Shown: positions 27,165 to 36,398, counted from the first letter of the stretch. The stretch is 64,000 bases of DNA from Rhizobium sophorae (GCF_013087515.1 NZ_JABFCN010000016.1:248001-312000); one strand, 5' to 3'. Notes: generated from the sequence alone by a model not told the origin. Numbers and translations: made by a program.

Positions 27165-27794
27165 ATGAGAAACCCAGTCGATACCGCAATGGCCCTCGTT
27201 CCGATGGTCGTGGAACAGACCAACCGCGGTGAACGCTCCTACGACATCTATTCCCGCCTGTTGAAGGAACGCATCATCTTCCTGACAGGTGCTGTCGAGG
27301 ACCATATGGCGACGCTCGTCTGCGCCCAGCTGCTCTTCCTCGAGGCTGAAAACCCGAAAAAGGAAATCGCCCTCTACATCAATTCGCCCGGTGGCGTCGT
27401 CACCGCCGGCATGGCGATCTACGATACGATGCAGTTCATCAAGCCCGCGGTTTCGACGCTCTGCATCGGCCAGGCCGCATCCATGGGCTCGCTGCTTCTC
27501 GCGGCCGGCCACAAGGACATGCGCTTTGCCACGCCGAATTCACGCATCATGGTACACCAGCCCTCGGGCGGCTTCCAGGGCCAGGCTTCGGACATCGAGC
27601 GTCACGCCCGCGACATCCTCAAGATGAAGCGCCGCCTGAACGAGGTCTACGTCAAGCACACCGGCCGCACCTACGAGGAAGTTGAAAAGACGCTCGATCG
27701 TGACCATTTCATGGATGCGGACGAAGCCCAGAGCTGGGGCGTGATCGACAAGGTTCTGACGTCGCGCCTCGAAATGGAAGGCGAACAGGCCTAG
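27165..27794 (+). CDS. clpP: ATP-dependent Clp protease proteolytic subunit
   Basis: Serine peptidase that forms the 14-mer degradation chamber used with ClpX or ClpA. The 209-residue product has the full catalytic triad: Ser106 in [11 protein letters not shown], His131 in [10 protein letters not shown] and Asp180 in LDRDHFM. The oligomer and hydrophobic-pocket segments [20 protein letters not shown] and [17 protein letters not shown] are conserved. The ribosome site is AAAGGACGCAC. It lies 303 bp upstream of clpX, its main partner, and is probably transcribed from a heat-shock-type promoter. Confidence 0.97.
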   Translation: MRNPVDTAMALVPMVVEQTNRGERSYDIYSRLLKERIIFLTGAVEDHMATLVCAQLLFLEAENPKKEIALYINSPGGVVTAGMAIYDTMQFIKPAVSTLCIGQAASMGSLLLAAGHKDMRFATPNSRIMVHQPSGGFQGQASDIERHARDILKMKRRLNEVYVKHTGRTYEEVEKTLDRDHFMDADEAQSWGVIDKVLTSRLEMEGEQA

Positions 27795-28097
27795 TAATTA
27801 ATAGGGATGGTGTTTTCCTCGCCACAGTTCTATCCCATTTGTGATTGAACAAGGGCTTTCATACGGCGACGAAGACGCTAATAGTAACTATTAATGCTAT
27901 GTTGAATTTTTATGACATAGCATTCGGCATTCGAAGGGGAATTCGTTGCCGCCGGAACCCGGACATGATTGATTGGGACCGGTTCGTAGCCCCTGAAGCC
28001 CTTCTCGGCAAAGGCTCCGGAAACGGAGTGCCGCCAGGAGCTGATAGAGTGGACCGCGATTTCGCCTTGAAATGCGGCGTGCTGGAAGGAAAGTGAT
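27795..28097. other. 303-bp clpP-clpX gap
   Basis: A frame of 83 codons (27845-28096) ends just before clpX but has no ribosome site, no known family and a composition unlike the neighbours; I do not call it a gene. No clear terminator follows clpP, so read-through into clpX is possible. A clpX promoter probably lies here. Confidence 0.5.
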
Positions 28098-29375
28098 ATG
28101 AGCAAGGTCAGCGGCAGCAACGGCGGCGACTCCAAGAACACGCTTTATTGTTCGTTCTGCGGAAAGAGCCAGCACGAAGTCCGGAAACTGATTGCCGGAC
28201 CGACCGTCTTCATCTGCGATGAATGCGTCGAATTGTGCATGGACATCATCCGCGAGGAGAACAAGTCCTCGATGGTCAAGTCCCGCGACGGCGTTCCGAC
28301 GCCCCAGGACATCATCAAGGTTCTCGACGAATACGTCATCGGCCAGCGGCAGGCGAAGAAGATCCTGTCGGTCGCGGTTCACAACCATTACAAGCGCCTG
28401 GCGCACGCCTCCAAGAACGGCGAAGTCGAGCTGGCGAAGTCGAACATCATGCTCGTCGGCCCGACCGGCTGCGGCAAGACCTATCTTGCCCAGACGCTCG
28501 CCCGCATCATCGACGTTCCCTTCACCATGGCCGATGCGACGACGCTGACCGAGGCTGGTTATGTCGGCGAGGATGTCGAAAACATCATCCTGAAGCTGCT
28601 GCAGTCGGCCGACTACAACGTCGAGCGTGCGCAGCGCGGCATCGTCTATATCGACGAAGTCGATAAGATTTCGCGCAAGTCCGACAACCCGTCGATCACC
28701 CGCGACGTCTCGGGCGAGGGCGTGCAGCAAGCGCTGCTGAAGATCATGGAAGGCACGGTCGCTTCCGTTCCGCCGCAGGGCGGCCGCAAGCACCCGCAGC
28801 AGGAATTCCTGCAGGTCGACACGACGAACATCCTGTTCATCTGCGGCGGCGCTTTTGCCGGTCTCGACAAGATCATCTCTGCCCGTGGCGAGAAGACCTC
28901 GATCGGCTTTGGCGCTACCGTCAAGTCGCAGGATGACCGCCGCGTCGGCGAGGTCCTGCGCGAACTGGAGCCGGAAGATCTGGTCAAGTTCGGCCTCATC
29001 CCCGAGTTCATCGGCCGTCTGCCGGTTCTGGCGACGCTCGAAGACCTCGATGAGGACGCGCTGATCCAGATCCTGTCCGAGCCGAAGAACGCGCTGATCA
29101 AGCAGTATCAGCGACTGTTCGAGATGGAAGACGTGGAACTGAACTTCCACGAGGACGCTCTGCGCGAAATCGCCCGCAAGGCGATCGTGCGCAAGACCGG
29201 CGCCCGCGGCCTTCGCTCGATCATGGAGAAGATCCTGCTCGACACGATGTTCGAACTGCCGACGCTGGAAGGCGTGCGCGAGGTCGTCATCTCCGAGGAA
29301 GTGGTGCGCGGTTCGGCCCGTCCGCTTTACATCTACGCCGATCGCCAGGAAGAAAAGGCCAACGCTTCGGCGTGA
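28098..29375 (+). CDS. clpX: ATP-dependent unfoldase ClpX
   Basis: AAA+ unfoldase that recognises tagged proteins and feeds them to ClpP. The 425-residue product has an N-terminal zinc-binding domain with four cysteines (C18, C21, C40, C43). It also has Walker A GPTGCGKT (residues 121-128), Walker [11 protein letters not shown] near 186, the pore-loop GYVGEDVE near 152 and the [13 protein letters not shown] sensor-2 region near 370. The [11 protein letters not shown] segment and the IGF-type loop region for docking to ClpP are also present. The ribosome site is GGAAAG. It lies between clpP and lon, as in other rhizobia. Confidence 0.98.
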   Translation: MSKVSGSNGGDSKNTLYCSFCGKSQHEVRKLIAGPTVFICDECVELCMDIIREENKSSMVKSRDGVPTPQDIIKVLDEYVIGQRQAKKILSVAVHNHYKRLAHASKNGEVELAKSNIMLVGPTGCGKTYLAQTLARIIDVPFTMADATTLTEAGYVGEDVENIILKLLQSADYNVERAQRGIVYIDEVDKISRKSDNPSITRDVSGEGVQQALLKIMEGTVASVPPQGGRKHPQQEFLQVDTTNILFICGGAFAGLDKIISARGEKTSIGFGATVKSQDDRRVGEVLRELEPEDLVKFGLIPEFIGRLPVLATLEDLDEDALIQILSEPKNALIKQYQRLFEMEDVELNFHEDALREIARKAIVRKTGARGLRSIMEKILLDTMFELPTLEGVREVVISEEVVRGSARPLYIYADRQEEKANASA

Positions 29376-29403
29376 TCTTTACGGCTTTCGCGTGATTATT
29401 TTG

Positions 29404-29435
29404 GGGGCTTGCCATAGGCAGGCCCCTTTCTATTT
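29404..29435 (+). terminator. Rho-independent terminator after clpX
   Basis: GGGGCTTGCC and GGCAGGCCCC form a 10-bp stem (one G-U pair) with a 3-base loop, followed by TTTCTATTT. It lies 28 bp after the clpX stop. Confidence 0.8.
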
Positions 29436-29670
29436 GAAAAACCATGCGAGGCCCTGTTAGTATTTGCCCGTGGGAACCGAAATTGCCTTTGCCGATGTTG
29501 CGCAAAGGGTCGTGCTTGGCAATGATGCAATGATTCCGTAAACCTCTTGCTGGCGTTTGTATTTTAGCCGGGTCGGAAGTGGTAAGCGCCGGTCCAGCCA
29601 CGCGCTTCATAGTGTTGGCGTTCCGTTGTAATAAAGCTGTCACATCCGAGGGACGCGGGCGTTTGCGTGG

Positions 29671-29699
29671 CTTGAAAAGCGTAGTCAGAACCTCCACTT
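29671..29699 (+). promoter_or_regulatory. Putative RpoH (heat-shock) promoter of lon
   Basis: CTTGAA, a 17-bp spacer and CCACTT resemble the sigma32-type consensus. The site lies about 80 bp upstream of lon, in the 404-bp clpX-lon gap, where I otherwise see only the clpX terminator. Confidence 0.5.
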
Positions 29700-29779
29700 G
29701 TAGCAACAAGTGAGAGTGCCGGCCGGTCCCAAGCGGCCGTGCAGAGAGCCCGGCAACGGGACGATGGAAAGGACATAAA

Positions 29780-32197
29780 ATGACGAAGAAAACGTCTGTA
29801 GCGAGCAGCACTGCCTACCCTGTTCTGCCCCTGCGCGACATCGTGGTTTTCCCGCATATGATCGTGCCGCTGTTCGTCGGACGGGAAAAATCGATCCGTG
29901 CGCTCGAAGAGGTCATGGGTTCCGACAAGCAGATCATGCTGGTCACGCAAATCAACGCCAGCGATGACGATCCGGATCCTTCCGCGATTCACAATGTCGG
30001 CACCGTGGCGAACGTGCTGCAGCTCTTGAAGCTGCCCGACGGCACCGTGAAGGTTCTGGTCGAAGGCCGCGCCCGCGCCGAGATCGACACCTATACCAGC
30101 CGCGAGGATTTCTATGAGGCGCTCGGCCATGTGCTTGAGGAGCCGCACGACGATCCGGTCGAGCTGGAAGCCTTGTCGCGTTCGGTCGTTTCCGAATTCG
30201 AGAGCTACGTGAAGCTCAACAAGAAGATTTCGCCCGAAGTGGTCGGCGCCGCCAGCCAGATCGACGACTATTCCAAGCTCGCCGATACGGTCGCGTCGCA
30301 TCTGTCGATCAAGATCACCGAGAAGCAAGAGATGCTGGAGACCACCAGCGTCAAGCAGCGCCTCGAAAAGGCCCTTGGCTTCATGGAAGGCGAGATCTCG
30401 GTTCTGCAGGTCGAAAAGCGCATCCGCTCGCGCGTCAAGCGCCAGATGGAGAAGACCCAGCGCGAATACTACCTCAATGAACAGATGAAGGCGATCCAGA
30501 AGGAACTCGGTGACGGCGAGGAAGGCCGCGACGAGATGAGCGAACTGGAAGAGCGCATCTCCAAGACCAAGCTGTCCAAGGAGGCCCGTGAAAAGGCCGA
30601 TGCGGAGCTGAAGAAGCTGCGTCAGATGAGTCCGATGTCGGCGGAAGCCACCGTCGTGCGCAACTATCTGGACTGGCTGCTCGGCATCCCCTGGGGCAAA
30701 AAGTCGAAGATCAAGGCCGATCTCAACAATGCCGAGAAGATCCTCGAAGCCGATCACTTCGGTCTCGACAAGGTCAAGGAGCGCATCGTCGAATATCTGG
30801 CCGTGCAGGCCCGCGCCACCAAGATCAAGGGCCCGATCCTCTGCCTTGTCGGCCCTCCGGGCGTCGGCAAGACCTCGCTCGCCCAGTCGATCGCCAAGGC
30901 GACCGGCCGTGAGTATGTCCGCATGGCGCTTGGCGGCGTTCGCGACGAAGCTGAAATCCGCGGTCACCGCCGCACCTATATCGGCTCGATGCCCGGCAAG
31001 GTCATCCAGTCGATGAAGAAGGCGAAGAAGTCCAACCCGCTCTTCCTGCTCGACGAGATCGACAAGCTCGGCCAGGACTATCGCGGCGATCCGTCCTCGG
31101 CCCTGCTCGAAGTGCTCGATCCGGCCCAGAACATGACCTTCATGGACCACTATCTGGAAGTCGAATACGACCTGTCGGATGTGATGTTCATCACGACGGC
31201 GAATACGCTGAACATTCCAGCGCCCCTGATGGACCGCATGGAGATCATCCGTATCGCCGGCTACACCGAGGATGAAAAGCGCGAAATCGCCAAGCGGCAC
31301 TTGCTGCCGAAGGCCATCAAGGAACATGCGTTGCAGCCGGAAGAATTCTCGGTCAGCGACGACGCCCTGATGGCGATCAGCCAGCAGTACACCCGCGAAG
31401 CCGGTGTCCGCAGCTTCGAACGCGAACTGATGAAGCTCGCCCGCAAGGCGGTCACCGAGATCATCAAGGGCAAGACGAAGTCCGTTCACGTTACGGCCGC
31501 CAACATCGCCGACTATCTGGGCGTCCCGCGTTTCCGCCATGGCGAAGCCGAGGGCGAGGATCAGGTCGGCGTCGTGACCGGTCTTGCCTGGACGGAAGTC
31601 GGTGGCGAGCTGCTGACCATCGAAGGCGTGATGATGCCGGGCAAGGGCCGCATGACGGTCACCGGCAATCTGAAGGAAGTCATGAAGGAATCGATCTCGG
31701 CAGCGGCCTCCTATGTCCGCTCGCGCGCTGTCGATTTCGGCATCGAGCCGCCGCGCTTCGACAAGAGCGACATCCACGTGCACGTGCCGGAAGGCGCGAC
31801 GCCGAAGGATGGCCCCTCGGCCGGCGTCGCCATGGCAACCGCGATCGTCTCGATCATGACCGGTATCCCGGTGGACAGGCATGTGGCCATGACCGGTGAA
31901 ATCACCCTTCGCGGCCGTGTGCTGCCGATCGGCGGTCTCAAGGAAAAGCTGCTAGCTGCACTTCGCGGCGGCATCAAGAAGGTGCTGATTCCGGAGGAAA
32001 ACGCCAAGGACCTGGCGGAGATTCCGGACAACGTGAAGAACAATATGGAGATCATCCCGGTATCCCGCATGGGCGAGGTGATCAAGCACGCACTGATCCG
32101 GCGGCCGGAGCCGATCGAATGGGACGGCACGGTGGAAACCCCGGTCATCGCAACGGTCGAAGGCCTCGACGAGACAGGCGCAACCATAGCGCATTGA
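29780..32197 (+). CDS. lon: ATP-dependent protease Lon, type A
   Basis: Hexameric AAA+ serine protease that removes damaged and short-lived regulatory proteins. The 805-residue product has the N-terminal LON substrate domain (VLPLRDIVVFPHMIVPLFVG at about residue 14), a long coiled region, Walker A GPPGVGKTSLAQ from about residue 357 and Walker B FLLDEIDKLG. The protease domain carries the catalytic Ser680 in PKDGPSAGVA and its Lys near 723 in LPIGGLKEKLL. All features of an active enzyme are present. It has its own leader of about 80 bases after a probable heat-shock promoter, and a strong terminator. Confidence 0.98.
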   Translation: MTKKTSVASSTAYPVLPLRDIVVFPHMIVPLFVGREKSIRALEEVMGSDKQIMLVTQINASDDDPDPSAIHNVGTVANVLQLLKLPDGTVKVLVEGRARAEIDTYTSREDFYEALGHVLEEPHDDPVELEALSRSVVSEFESYVKLNKKISPEVVGAASQIDDYSKLADTVASHLSIKITEKQEMLETTSVKQRLEKALGFMEGEISVLQVEKRIRSRVKRQMEKTQREYYLNEQMKAIQKELGDGEEGRDEMSELEERISKTKLSKEAREKADAELKKLRQMSPMSAEATVVRNYLDWLLGIPWGKKSKIKADLNNAEKILEADHFGLDKVKERIVEYLAVQARATKIKGPILCLVGPPGVGKTSLAQSIAKATGREYVRMALGGVRDEAEIRGHRRTYIGSMPGKVIQSMKKAKKSNPLFLLDEIDKLGQDYRGDPSSALLEVLDPAQNMTFMDHYLEVEYDLSDVMFITTANTLNIPAPLMDRMEIIRIAGYTEDEKREIAKRHLLPKAIKEHALQPEEFSVSDDALMAISQQYTREAGVRSFERELMKLARKAVTEIIKGKTKSVHVTAANIADYLGVPRFRHGEAEGEDQVGVVTGLAWTEVGGELLTIEGVMMPGKGRMTVTGNLKEVMKESISAAASYVRSRAVDFGIEPPRFDKSDIHVHVPEGATPKDGPSAGVAMATAIVSIMTGIPVDRHVAMTGEITLRGRVLPIGGLKEKLLAALRGGIKKVLIPEENAKDLAEIPDNVKNNMEIIPVSRMGEVIKHALIRRPEPIEWDGTVETPVIATVEGLDETGATIAH

Positions 32198-32240
32198 GCG
32201 GCCTTTGCCACATTTATGCCCCATTGGCGCAAAACACGGA

Positions 32241-32270
32241 AAAAGGCTGGCGGAAACGCCAGCCTTTTTT
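32241..32270 (+). terminator. Rho-independent terminator after lon
   Basis: AAAGGCTGGCG and CGCCAGCCTTT pair around a GAAA tetraloop and are followed by a run of T. It lies 43 bp after the lon stop. Confidence 0.93.
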
Positions 32271-32403
32271 GTGAAAACGTCATGTAGACGCTTGCTTTTC
32301 CTTGATTTGCAGGGCTTTTGGGTTTTCGGCGGGCCTGATGAAACCTATTCTGCGCCTAGCTTACTTTTGAGTCGTTTCATACCATTTAGAAAGGGGTGGA
32401 AAC

Positions 32404-32679
32404 ATGAACAAGAATGAACTCGTGTCCGCAGTAGCCGAAAAGGCAGGACTGACGAAGTCTGACGCGGCTTCCGCTGTTGACGCGGTTTTTGACGTTGTCC
32501 AGGCTGAACTCAAGAACAAGGGCGACATCCGCCTCGCGGGTTTCGGCAGCTTCACCGTTTCTCATCGCGCTGCAACGAAGGGCCGTAACCCGTCCACGGG
32601 CGCTGAAGTCGACATTCCGGCTCGCAACGTGCCGAAATTCACGCCCGGCAAGGGCCTGAAGGACGCCGTCAACGGCTGA
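32404..32679 (+). CDS. hupB: DNA-binding protein HU
   Basis: A 91-residue histone-like protein that bends and compacts DNA. It begins MNKNELVSAVAEKAGLTKSD, has the GDIRLAGFGSFTV core and the DNA-intercalating arm with ATKGRNPSTGAEVDIPARNVPKF, including the conserved Asn-Pro. It ends GKGLKDAVNG. The ribosome site is AAAGGGGTGG. It sits between lon and the FMN riboswitch, the standard order downstream of lon in many proteobacteria, and has its own terminator. Confidence 0.97.
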   Translation: MNKNELVSAVAEKAGLTKSDAASAVDAVFDVVQAELKNKGDIRLAGFGSFTVSHRAATKGRNPSTGAEVDIPARNVPKFTPGKGLKDAVNG

Positions 32680-32730
32680 TCTGAGATTATCCACCAGCCG
32701 GAAACGAGACCGGCTGTGCAGGATTTGAGA

Positions 32731-32761
32731 GGGGTTCGGCTTTGCCGGGCCCCTTTTGTTT
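32731..32761 (+). terminator. Rho-independent terminator after hupB
   Basis: GGGGTTCGGC and GCCGGGCCCC pair (with two G-U pairs) around a 3-base loop, followed by TTTTGTTT. Confidence 0.85.
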
Positions 32762-32803
32762 GGGCGGGTATTGCCGCCGCGTGGGCTTTGATCTACGACA
32801 TTT

Positions 32804-32953
32804 CTGTTCTCAGGGCGGGGTGAAACTCCCCACCGGCGGTAAGGGTTTCGGCCTGAGCCCGCGAGCGCCTCCTTCCGCGCCCATGCGGAGGAAGGGTCAG
32901 CAGATCCGGTGCGATTCCGGAGCCGACGGTTAAAGTCCGGATGAAAGAGAATG
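32804..32953 (+). promoter_or_regulatory. FMN riboswitch (RFN element)
   Basis: The conserved RFN blocks are all present in order: CAGGGCGGGGTGAAACTCCC, CACCGGCGGTAAG, GCCCGCGAGCGCC, a variable stem-loop, GGTCAGCAGATCCGGT, TCCGGAGCCGACGGT, and TAAAGTCCGGATGAAAGAGA. The P1 arms are TTCTC (32807-32811) and GAGAA (32947-32951). FMN binding should repress the downstream gene. The next gene is the EamA-type riboflavin transporter ribN, 190 bp further on, with a palindromic repeat between them. No intrinsic terminator with a T-run follows the aptamer, so control is probably at translation. Confidence 0.95.
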
Positions 32954-33031
32954 AGTGTCGGTCGTGCGAAGGGCAGGGATCTGCTCTGTGTCGCCCGTCC
33001 GTGGCTCATGCGTCCTGATTTATGTTGGTCC

Positions 33032-33136
33032 CTGCATAATTCCTTAAATCGGAATCGATTTAAGGATTAAAATTATGCAGCAATTTAAAGTTCTACAGCG
33101 TCCTTTGCGCGTCTGAAAAGACGCGCGGCGCTGTAG
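33032..33136. repeat. Two-part palindromic RIME-like element between riboswitch and ribN
   Basis: The first palindrome (33032-33080) starts ctgcataatt and ends aattatgcag, with an inner ccttaaatcg / cgatttaagg pair. The second (33093-33136) starts ctacagcg and ends cgctgtag around cgcgtctgaaaagacgcg. It fills almost all the space from the aptamer to the ribN start and would fold in the mRNA leader. Confidence 0.8.
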
Positions 33137-33143
33137 TTTTCGG

Positions 33144-34051
33144 ATGAAAGACATGAATCAGACTTCCCTTGCAGTCTCGCCGTCCCGCGCCGTTGTCGGT
33201 GCACTCTGGATGGTCCTTGCCGGTATTGCTTTTTCGCTTCTCAACGTCATCACCCAATGGCTGACGATGAAGCTTGCCTTCCCCTCGGCCTCGGCAGCCT
33301 TCTGGCAATATGGCTTCGCCTTCCTGTTTTCTCTGCCGTTCCTGAAGAGGCTCGGCCTTGCGGCGATGAGGACGCGCTATCCCTGGCGTCACCTCGCGCG
33401 CGTCGTGCTTGCCGCGCTCGGCGTCGAGGCTTGGGTCGCCGGCCTTGCCACAGTGCCGATCTGGCAGGCGATCGCACTGGTGATGACCTCGCCCTTCTTC
33501 ATCATTCTGGGCGCCCGGCTTTTCCTCGGTGAGCGCGTCGGCCCGGCCCGCTGGGCTGCGACGGCGGCGGGCTTCACCGGAGCGATGATCATCCTGCAGC
33601 CATGGTCGGACGGCTTTGGCTGGGCGGCTCTCTTGCCTGTGCTCTCGGCGCTGCTGTGGGGCGCCTCGTCGCTGATCACCAAGAGCCTGACGGGAATCGA
33701 ACAGCCGGAGACGATCACTGTCTGGCTGCTCGTTCTGCTGACGCCGATAAATGGCGGGCTGGCGCTTGCGGCAGGATTTGCAGTGCCGACGGGCGCAACC
33801 CTTGCCTGTTCCTGCTGGCGGGGCTGCTGACTGCCGTAGCGCAGTATTTCCTGACGCTTGCCTATGCCGCAGCGGATGCCGCTTACGTCCAGCCGTTCGA
33901 CGATCTGAAACTGCCGTTGAACGTGCTGGCCGGTTGGCTGTTCTTCGGTTATGCGCCGGCGGGCTACCTCTGGCTGGGAGCGGCTCTCATCCTGTCTGCT
34001 TCGCTGTTCATCATGCGAAATGAGATGCGCCGGGAGCGGAAACTCGCCTGA
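33144..34051 (+). pseudogene. ribN: Riboflavin transporter RibN (EamA family), interrupted by a frameshift
   Basis: The first frame encodes 228 residues starting MKDMNQTSLAV, with EamA features such as GIAFSLLNVITQWLTM, VPIWQAIALVMTSPFF and LLPVLSALLWGASSLITKSL. It stops at 33830. The reading continues in another frame as LFLLAGLLTAVAQYFLTLAY through FDDLKLPLNVLAGWLFFGY to the stop at 34051. Joining the two near 33805-33815 restores a ten-segment transporter of about 302 residues, the normal size. One base is missing. Its place behind an FMN riboswitch identifies it as RibN-type, importing riboflavin. Either the gene is inactive, or the base is lost only in the assembly. ATG 33153 is an alternative start. 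Confidence 0.85.
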
Positions 34052-34076
34052 CATGATCTGACGCAAAATGCCGCAT

Positions 34077-34094
34077 CTGTCATGCCTCTGTCAT
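34077..34094 (+). promoter_or_regulatory. Perfect Pho box upstream of the phytase-like gene
   Basis: CTGTCAT-GCCT-CTGTCAT is an exact pair of PhoB half-sites with the canonical 4-bp spacer (11-bp period). It lies 53 bp before the ATG at 34147. Confidence 0.85.
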
Positions 34095-34146
34095 GCCGCT
34101 CGCGCAGAAAACTCATGTTTCGAATGTTCGACACATGGGGGATTTC

Positions 34147-36345
34147 ATGACAACTTCATCGCGCAAGGCAGCACTTGCTGCCGTGCTTCTCGCATCCGTT
34201 GCCTTTCCGGCCGCTGCCGAGCCGGTTTTCAACCGCATCGCGTCCTTCCCGGTCGCCGAGAACCTGCCGGCCGACAAGGACAAGCTTTCGGTGAGCTCGG
34301 CCGAAATCATCACCGCGACCGACGACGGCAACACGCTGATCTATAGCGACAGCCCGCTCGGCGCGATCGGCTTTATCGACATTACCGATGCCAAGGCCCC
34401 GAAGGCCGGCGGCGCGCTGATGCTGGACGGCGAGCCGACCTCGGTCACCTCGAGCGCCGGCAAGGCGCTCGTTGCCGTCAACACTTCCGAAAGCAAGGCA
34501 AAGCCCTCGGGGCGTCTCGCGATCGTCGACGTGGCGACCAAAAAGATCGAAAACACGTGCGATCTCGGCGGCCAGCCGGATTCGATCGCCCTCAACAAGG
34601 ACAAGACGCTCGGCACCATCGCGATCGAAAACGAGCGCGACGAAGACGTCAATGACGGCAAGATCCCGCAGATGCCGGCCGGCGACCTCGTCGTCTTCCA
34701 GGTGAAGAACGGCACTGTCGATTGCGGCACCATCAAGCACGTGGCGCTGACCGGGCTTACCGGCGTCGCCCCGGAGGATCCGGAGCCGGAATTCGTCGCC
34801 TTCAACAGCCTGAACGAGATTGCCCTGACGCTGCAAGAAAACAACGAGATCGTCATCGTCGATGCCAACACGGCTGAAGTGAAGACGCATTTCTCCGCCG
34901 GCAGTGTCGATCTCATCGGTATCGACACCAAGCGTGACGGCGCCCTGAAATTCTCAGGCGAAGCCAAAGGCGTGCCGCGCGAACCGGACGCCGTGAAGTG
35001 GCTGGACGACAACCGCCTCGTCGTCGCCAATGAAGGCGACTACCAGGGCGGCTCGCGCGGCTTCACCATCTTCGACAAGACGGGCAAGCTTCTCTACGAA
35101 TCGGGCGCCTCCTTCGAACGCGCCGTCGCCCATATCGGCCACTATCCGGAAAGCCGCTCGGGATCGAAGGGCGTCGAGCCGGAAGGCCTCGAAGTCGCCA
35201 AGTTCGGCGACGACCAGTATTTCTTCCTGCTCGCCGAGCGAGCCTCGGTGGTCGGCGTTTTCAAAGATACCGGCGCCGATCCCGAACTCGTCCAGCTGCT
35301 GCCATCAGGCATTTCGCCGGAAGGCGCGATCGCCATTCCCGCTCGCAATCTTCTTGCGACCGCCAACGAGGTCGATCTCGGCAAGGACGGCGGCACGCGC
35401 TCGCATGTGATGATTTACGAGCGCTCCGAAGGCGAGAAGGCCTATCCGCAGATCGTCTCCGCCGAGAAGGACGGCAATCCGATCGGTTTCGCAGCCCTTT
35501 CGGGTCTCGCCGCGGTTCCCGGCAAGCCGGGCATGCTCTATGCCGTCAGCGACAGCGTTCTCAGTTCGCAGCCGACGATCTACACGATCGACGCCAGCAA
35601 GAAGCCGGCCATCATCACCGACGCCCTCGTCGTCAAGCGTGACGGCGCCCCGGCCCAGAAGCTCGACATCGAAGGCATTGCGGCTGCCGCCGACGGCTCC
35701 TTCTGGCTGGCCTCGGAAGGCTACAGCGAGCGTCTCGTCCCGCACGCCCTCTACAACATTAACGCCAAGGGCGACATCAAGGCCGAGATCGCCCTGCCGA
35801 AGGAGCTCGTCGCCAACGAAATCCGCTACGGTTTCGAAGGCGTGACTATTGTCGGCACCGGCGACGACACCACGCTCTGGATGGCGGTCCAGCGTGAGTG
35901 GAACGACGACGAGAAGGGCTTCGTCAAGCTTGTCTCCTACAATCCGAAGAAGAAGGAATGGGGTGCCGTTCGCTATCCGCTCGACAAGACGGAAAGCGGC
36001 TGGGTCGGCCTGTCGGAAATCTCGGCTCAGGGCGACAGCGTCTACATCATCGAGCGCGACAACCTCGTCGGCGACGCCGCCAGGCTGAAGAAGCTCTACA
36101 AAGTGGCGATTTCGGAACTGAAGCCCGCCAAGCTCGGGACCGGGCTGCCGGTCGTCAAGAAGACCGAAGCCCACGACTTCCTCGGCGAACTCAAGGCTGC
36201 CACCAACGGCTATGTGCTCGACAAACTCGAAGGTTTCACCTTCGACGCATCGGGAAAACCCTACGCGGTCACCGACAATGACGGCGTCAGCGATTCCTCC
36301 GGCGAGACCCTGTTCTTCCCGGTCGAACTGGTCGGCACGAACTGA
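34147..36345 (+). CDS. Secreted phytase-like esterase domain protein
   Basis: A 732-residue exported protein. The start at 34147 follows GGGGG and gives a signal peptide MTTSSRKAALAAVLLASVAF with cleavage near AAA-EPVF (about residue 25). The N-terminal half is a beta-propeller-like region (SPLGAIGFIDITDAKAPKAG, LAIVDVATKKI, GVEPEGLEVAKFGDD). The C-terminal half matches the esterase-like phytase domain, with KLDIEGIAAAADGSFWLASEG near residue 520 and NEIRYGFEGVTIVGTGDD near 560. It probably hydrolyses organic phosphate esters in the periplasm or medium. A perfect Pho box upstream places it in the PhoB regulon. The substrate is inferred, not shown. Confidence 0.85.
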   Translation: MTTSSRKAALAAVLLASVAFPAAAEPVFNRIASFPVAENLPADKDKLSVSSAEIITATDDGNTLIYSDSPLGAIGFIDITDAKAPKAGGALMLDGEPTSVTSSAGKALVAVNTSESKAKPSGRLAIVDVATKKIENTCDLGGQPDSIALNKDKTLGTIAIENERDEDVNDGKIPQMPAGDLVVFQVKNGTVDCGTIKHVALTGLTGVAPEDPEPEFVAFNSLNEIALTLQENNEIVIVDANTAEVKTHFSAGSVDLIGIDTKRDGALKFSGEAKGVPREPDAVKWLDDNRLVVANEGDYQGGSRGFTIFDKTGKLLYESGASFERAVAHIGHYPESRSGSKGVEPEGLEVAKFGDDQYFFLLAERASVVGVFKDTGADPELVQLLPSGISPEGAIAIPARNLLATANEVDLGKDGGTRSHVMIYERSEGEKAYPQIVSAEKDGNPIGFAALSGLAAVPGKPGMLYAVSDSVLSSQPTIYTIDASKKPAIITDALVVKRDGAPAQKLDIEGIAAAADGSFWLASEGYSERLVPHALYNINAKGDIKAEIALPKELVANEIRYGFEGVTIVGTGDDTTLWMAVQREWNDDEKGFVKLVSYNPKKKEWGAVRYPLDKTESGWVGLSEISAQGDSVYIIERDNLVGDAARLKKLYKVAISELKPAKLGTGLPVVKKTEAHDFLGELKAATNGYVLDKLEGFTFDASGKPYAVTDNDGVSDSSGETLFFPVELVGTN

Positions 36346-36368
36346 GCTTCTGACGGTTCCACCGCATG

Positions 36369-36398
36369 AAAATGGCCGGGCAAAAACCCGGCCATTTT
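36369..36398. terminator. Bidirectional terminator
   Basis: AAAATGGCCGGG and CCCGGCCATTTT form a 12-bp perfect stem with a 6-base loop. A-rich and T-rich ends make it usable from both sides: after the phytase-like gene (plus) and after the aldo/keto reductase (minus). Confidence 0.9.

Noticed and set aside
27845..28096. An 83-codon frame in the clpP-clpX gap
   Set aside because: No ribosome site, no family, and composition unlike coding sequence nearby.
29564..31882. A 772-codon frame antisense to lon
   Set aside because: Same cause as above; lon on the plus strand has all catalytic motifs.
33780..33840. Programmed frameshift in ribN
   Set aside because: No slippery heptamer or downstream structure stands out at the junction; simple loss of a base explains it better.
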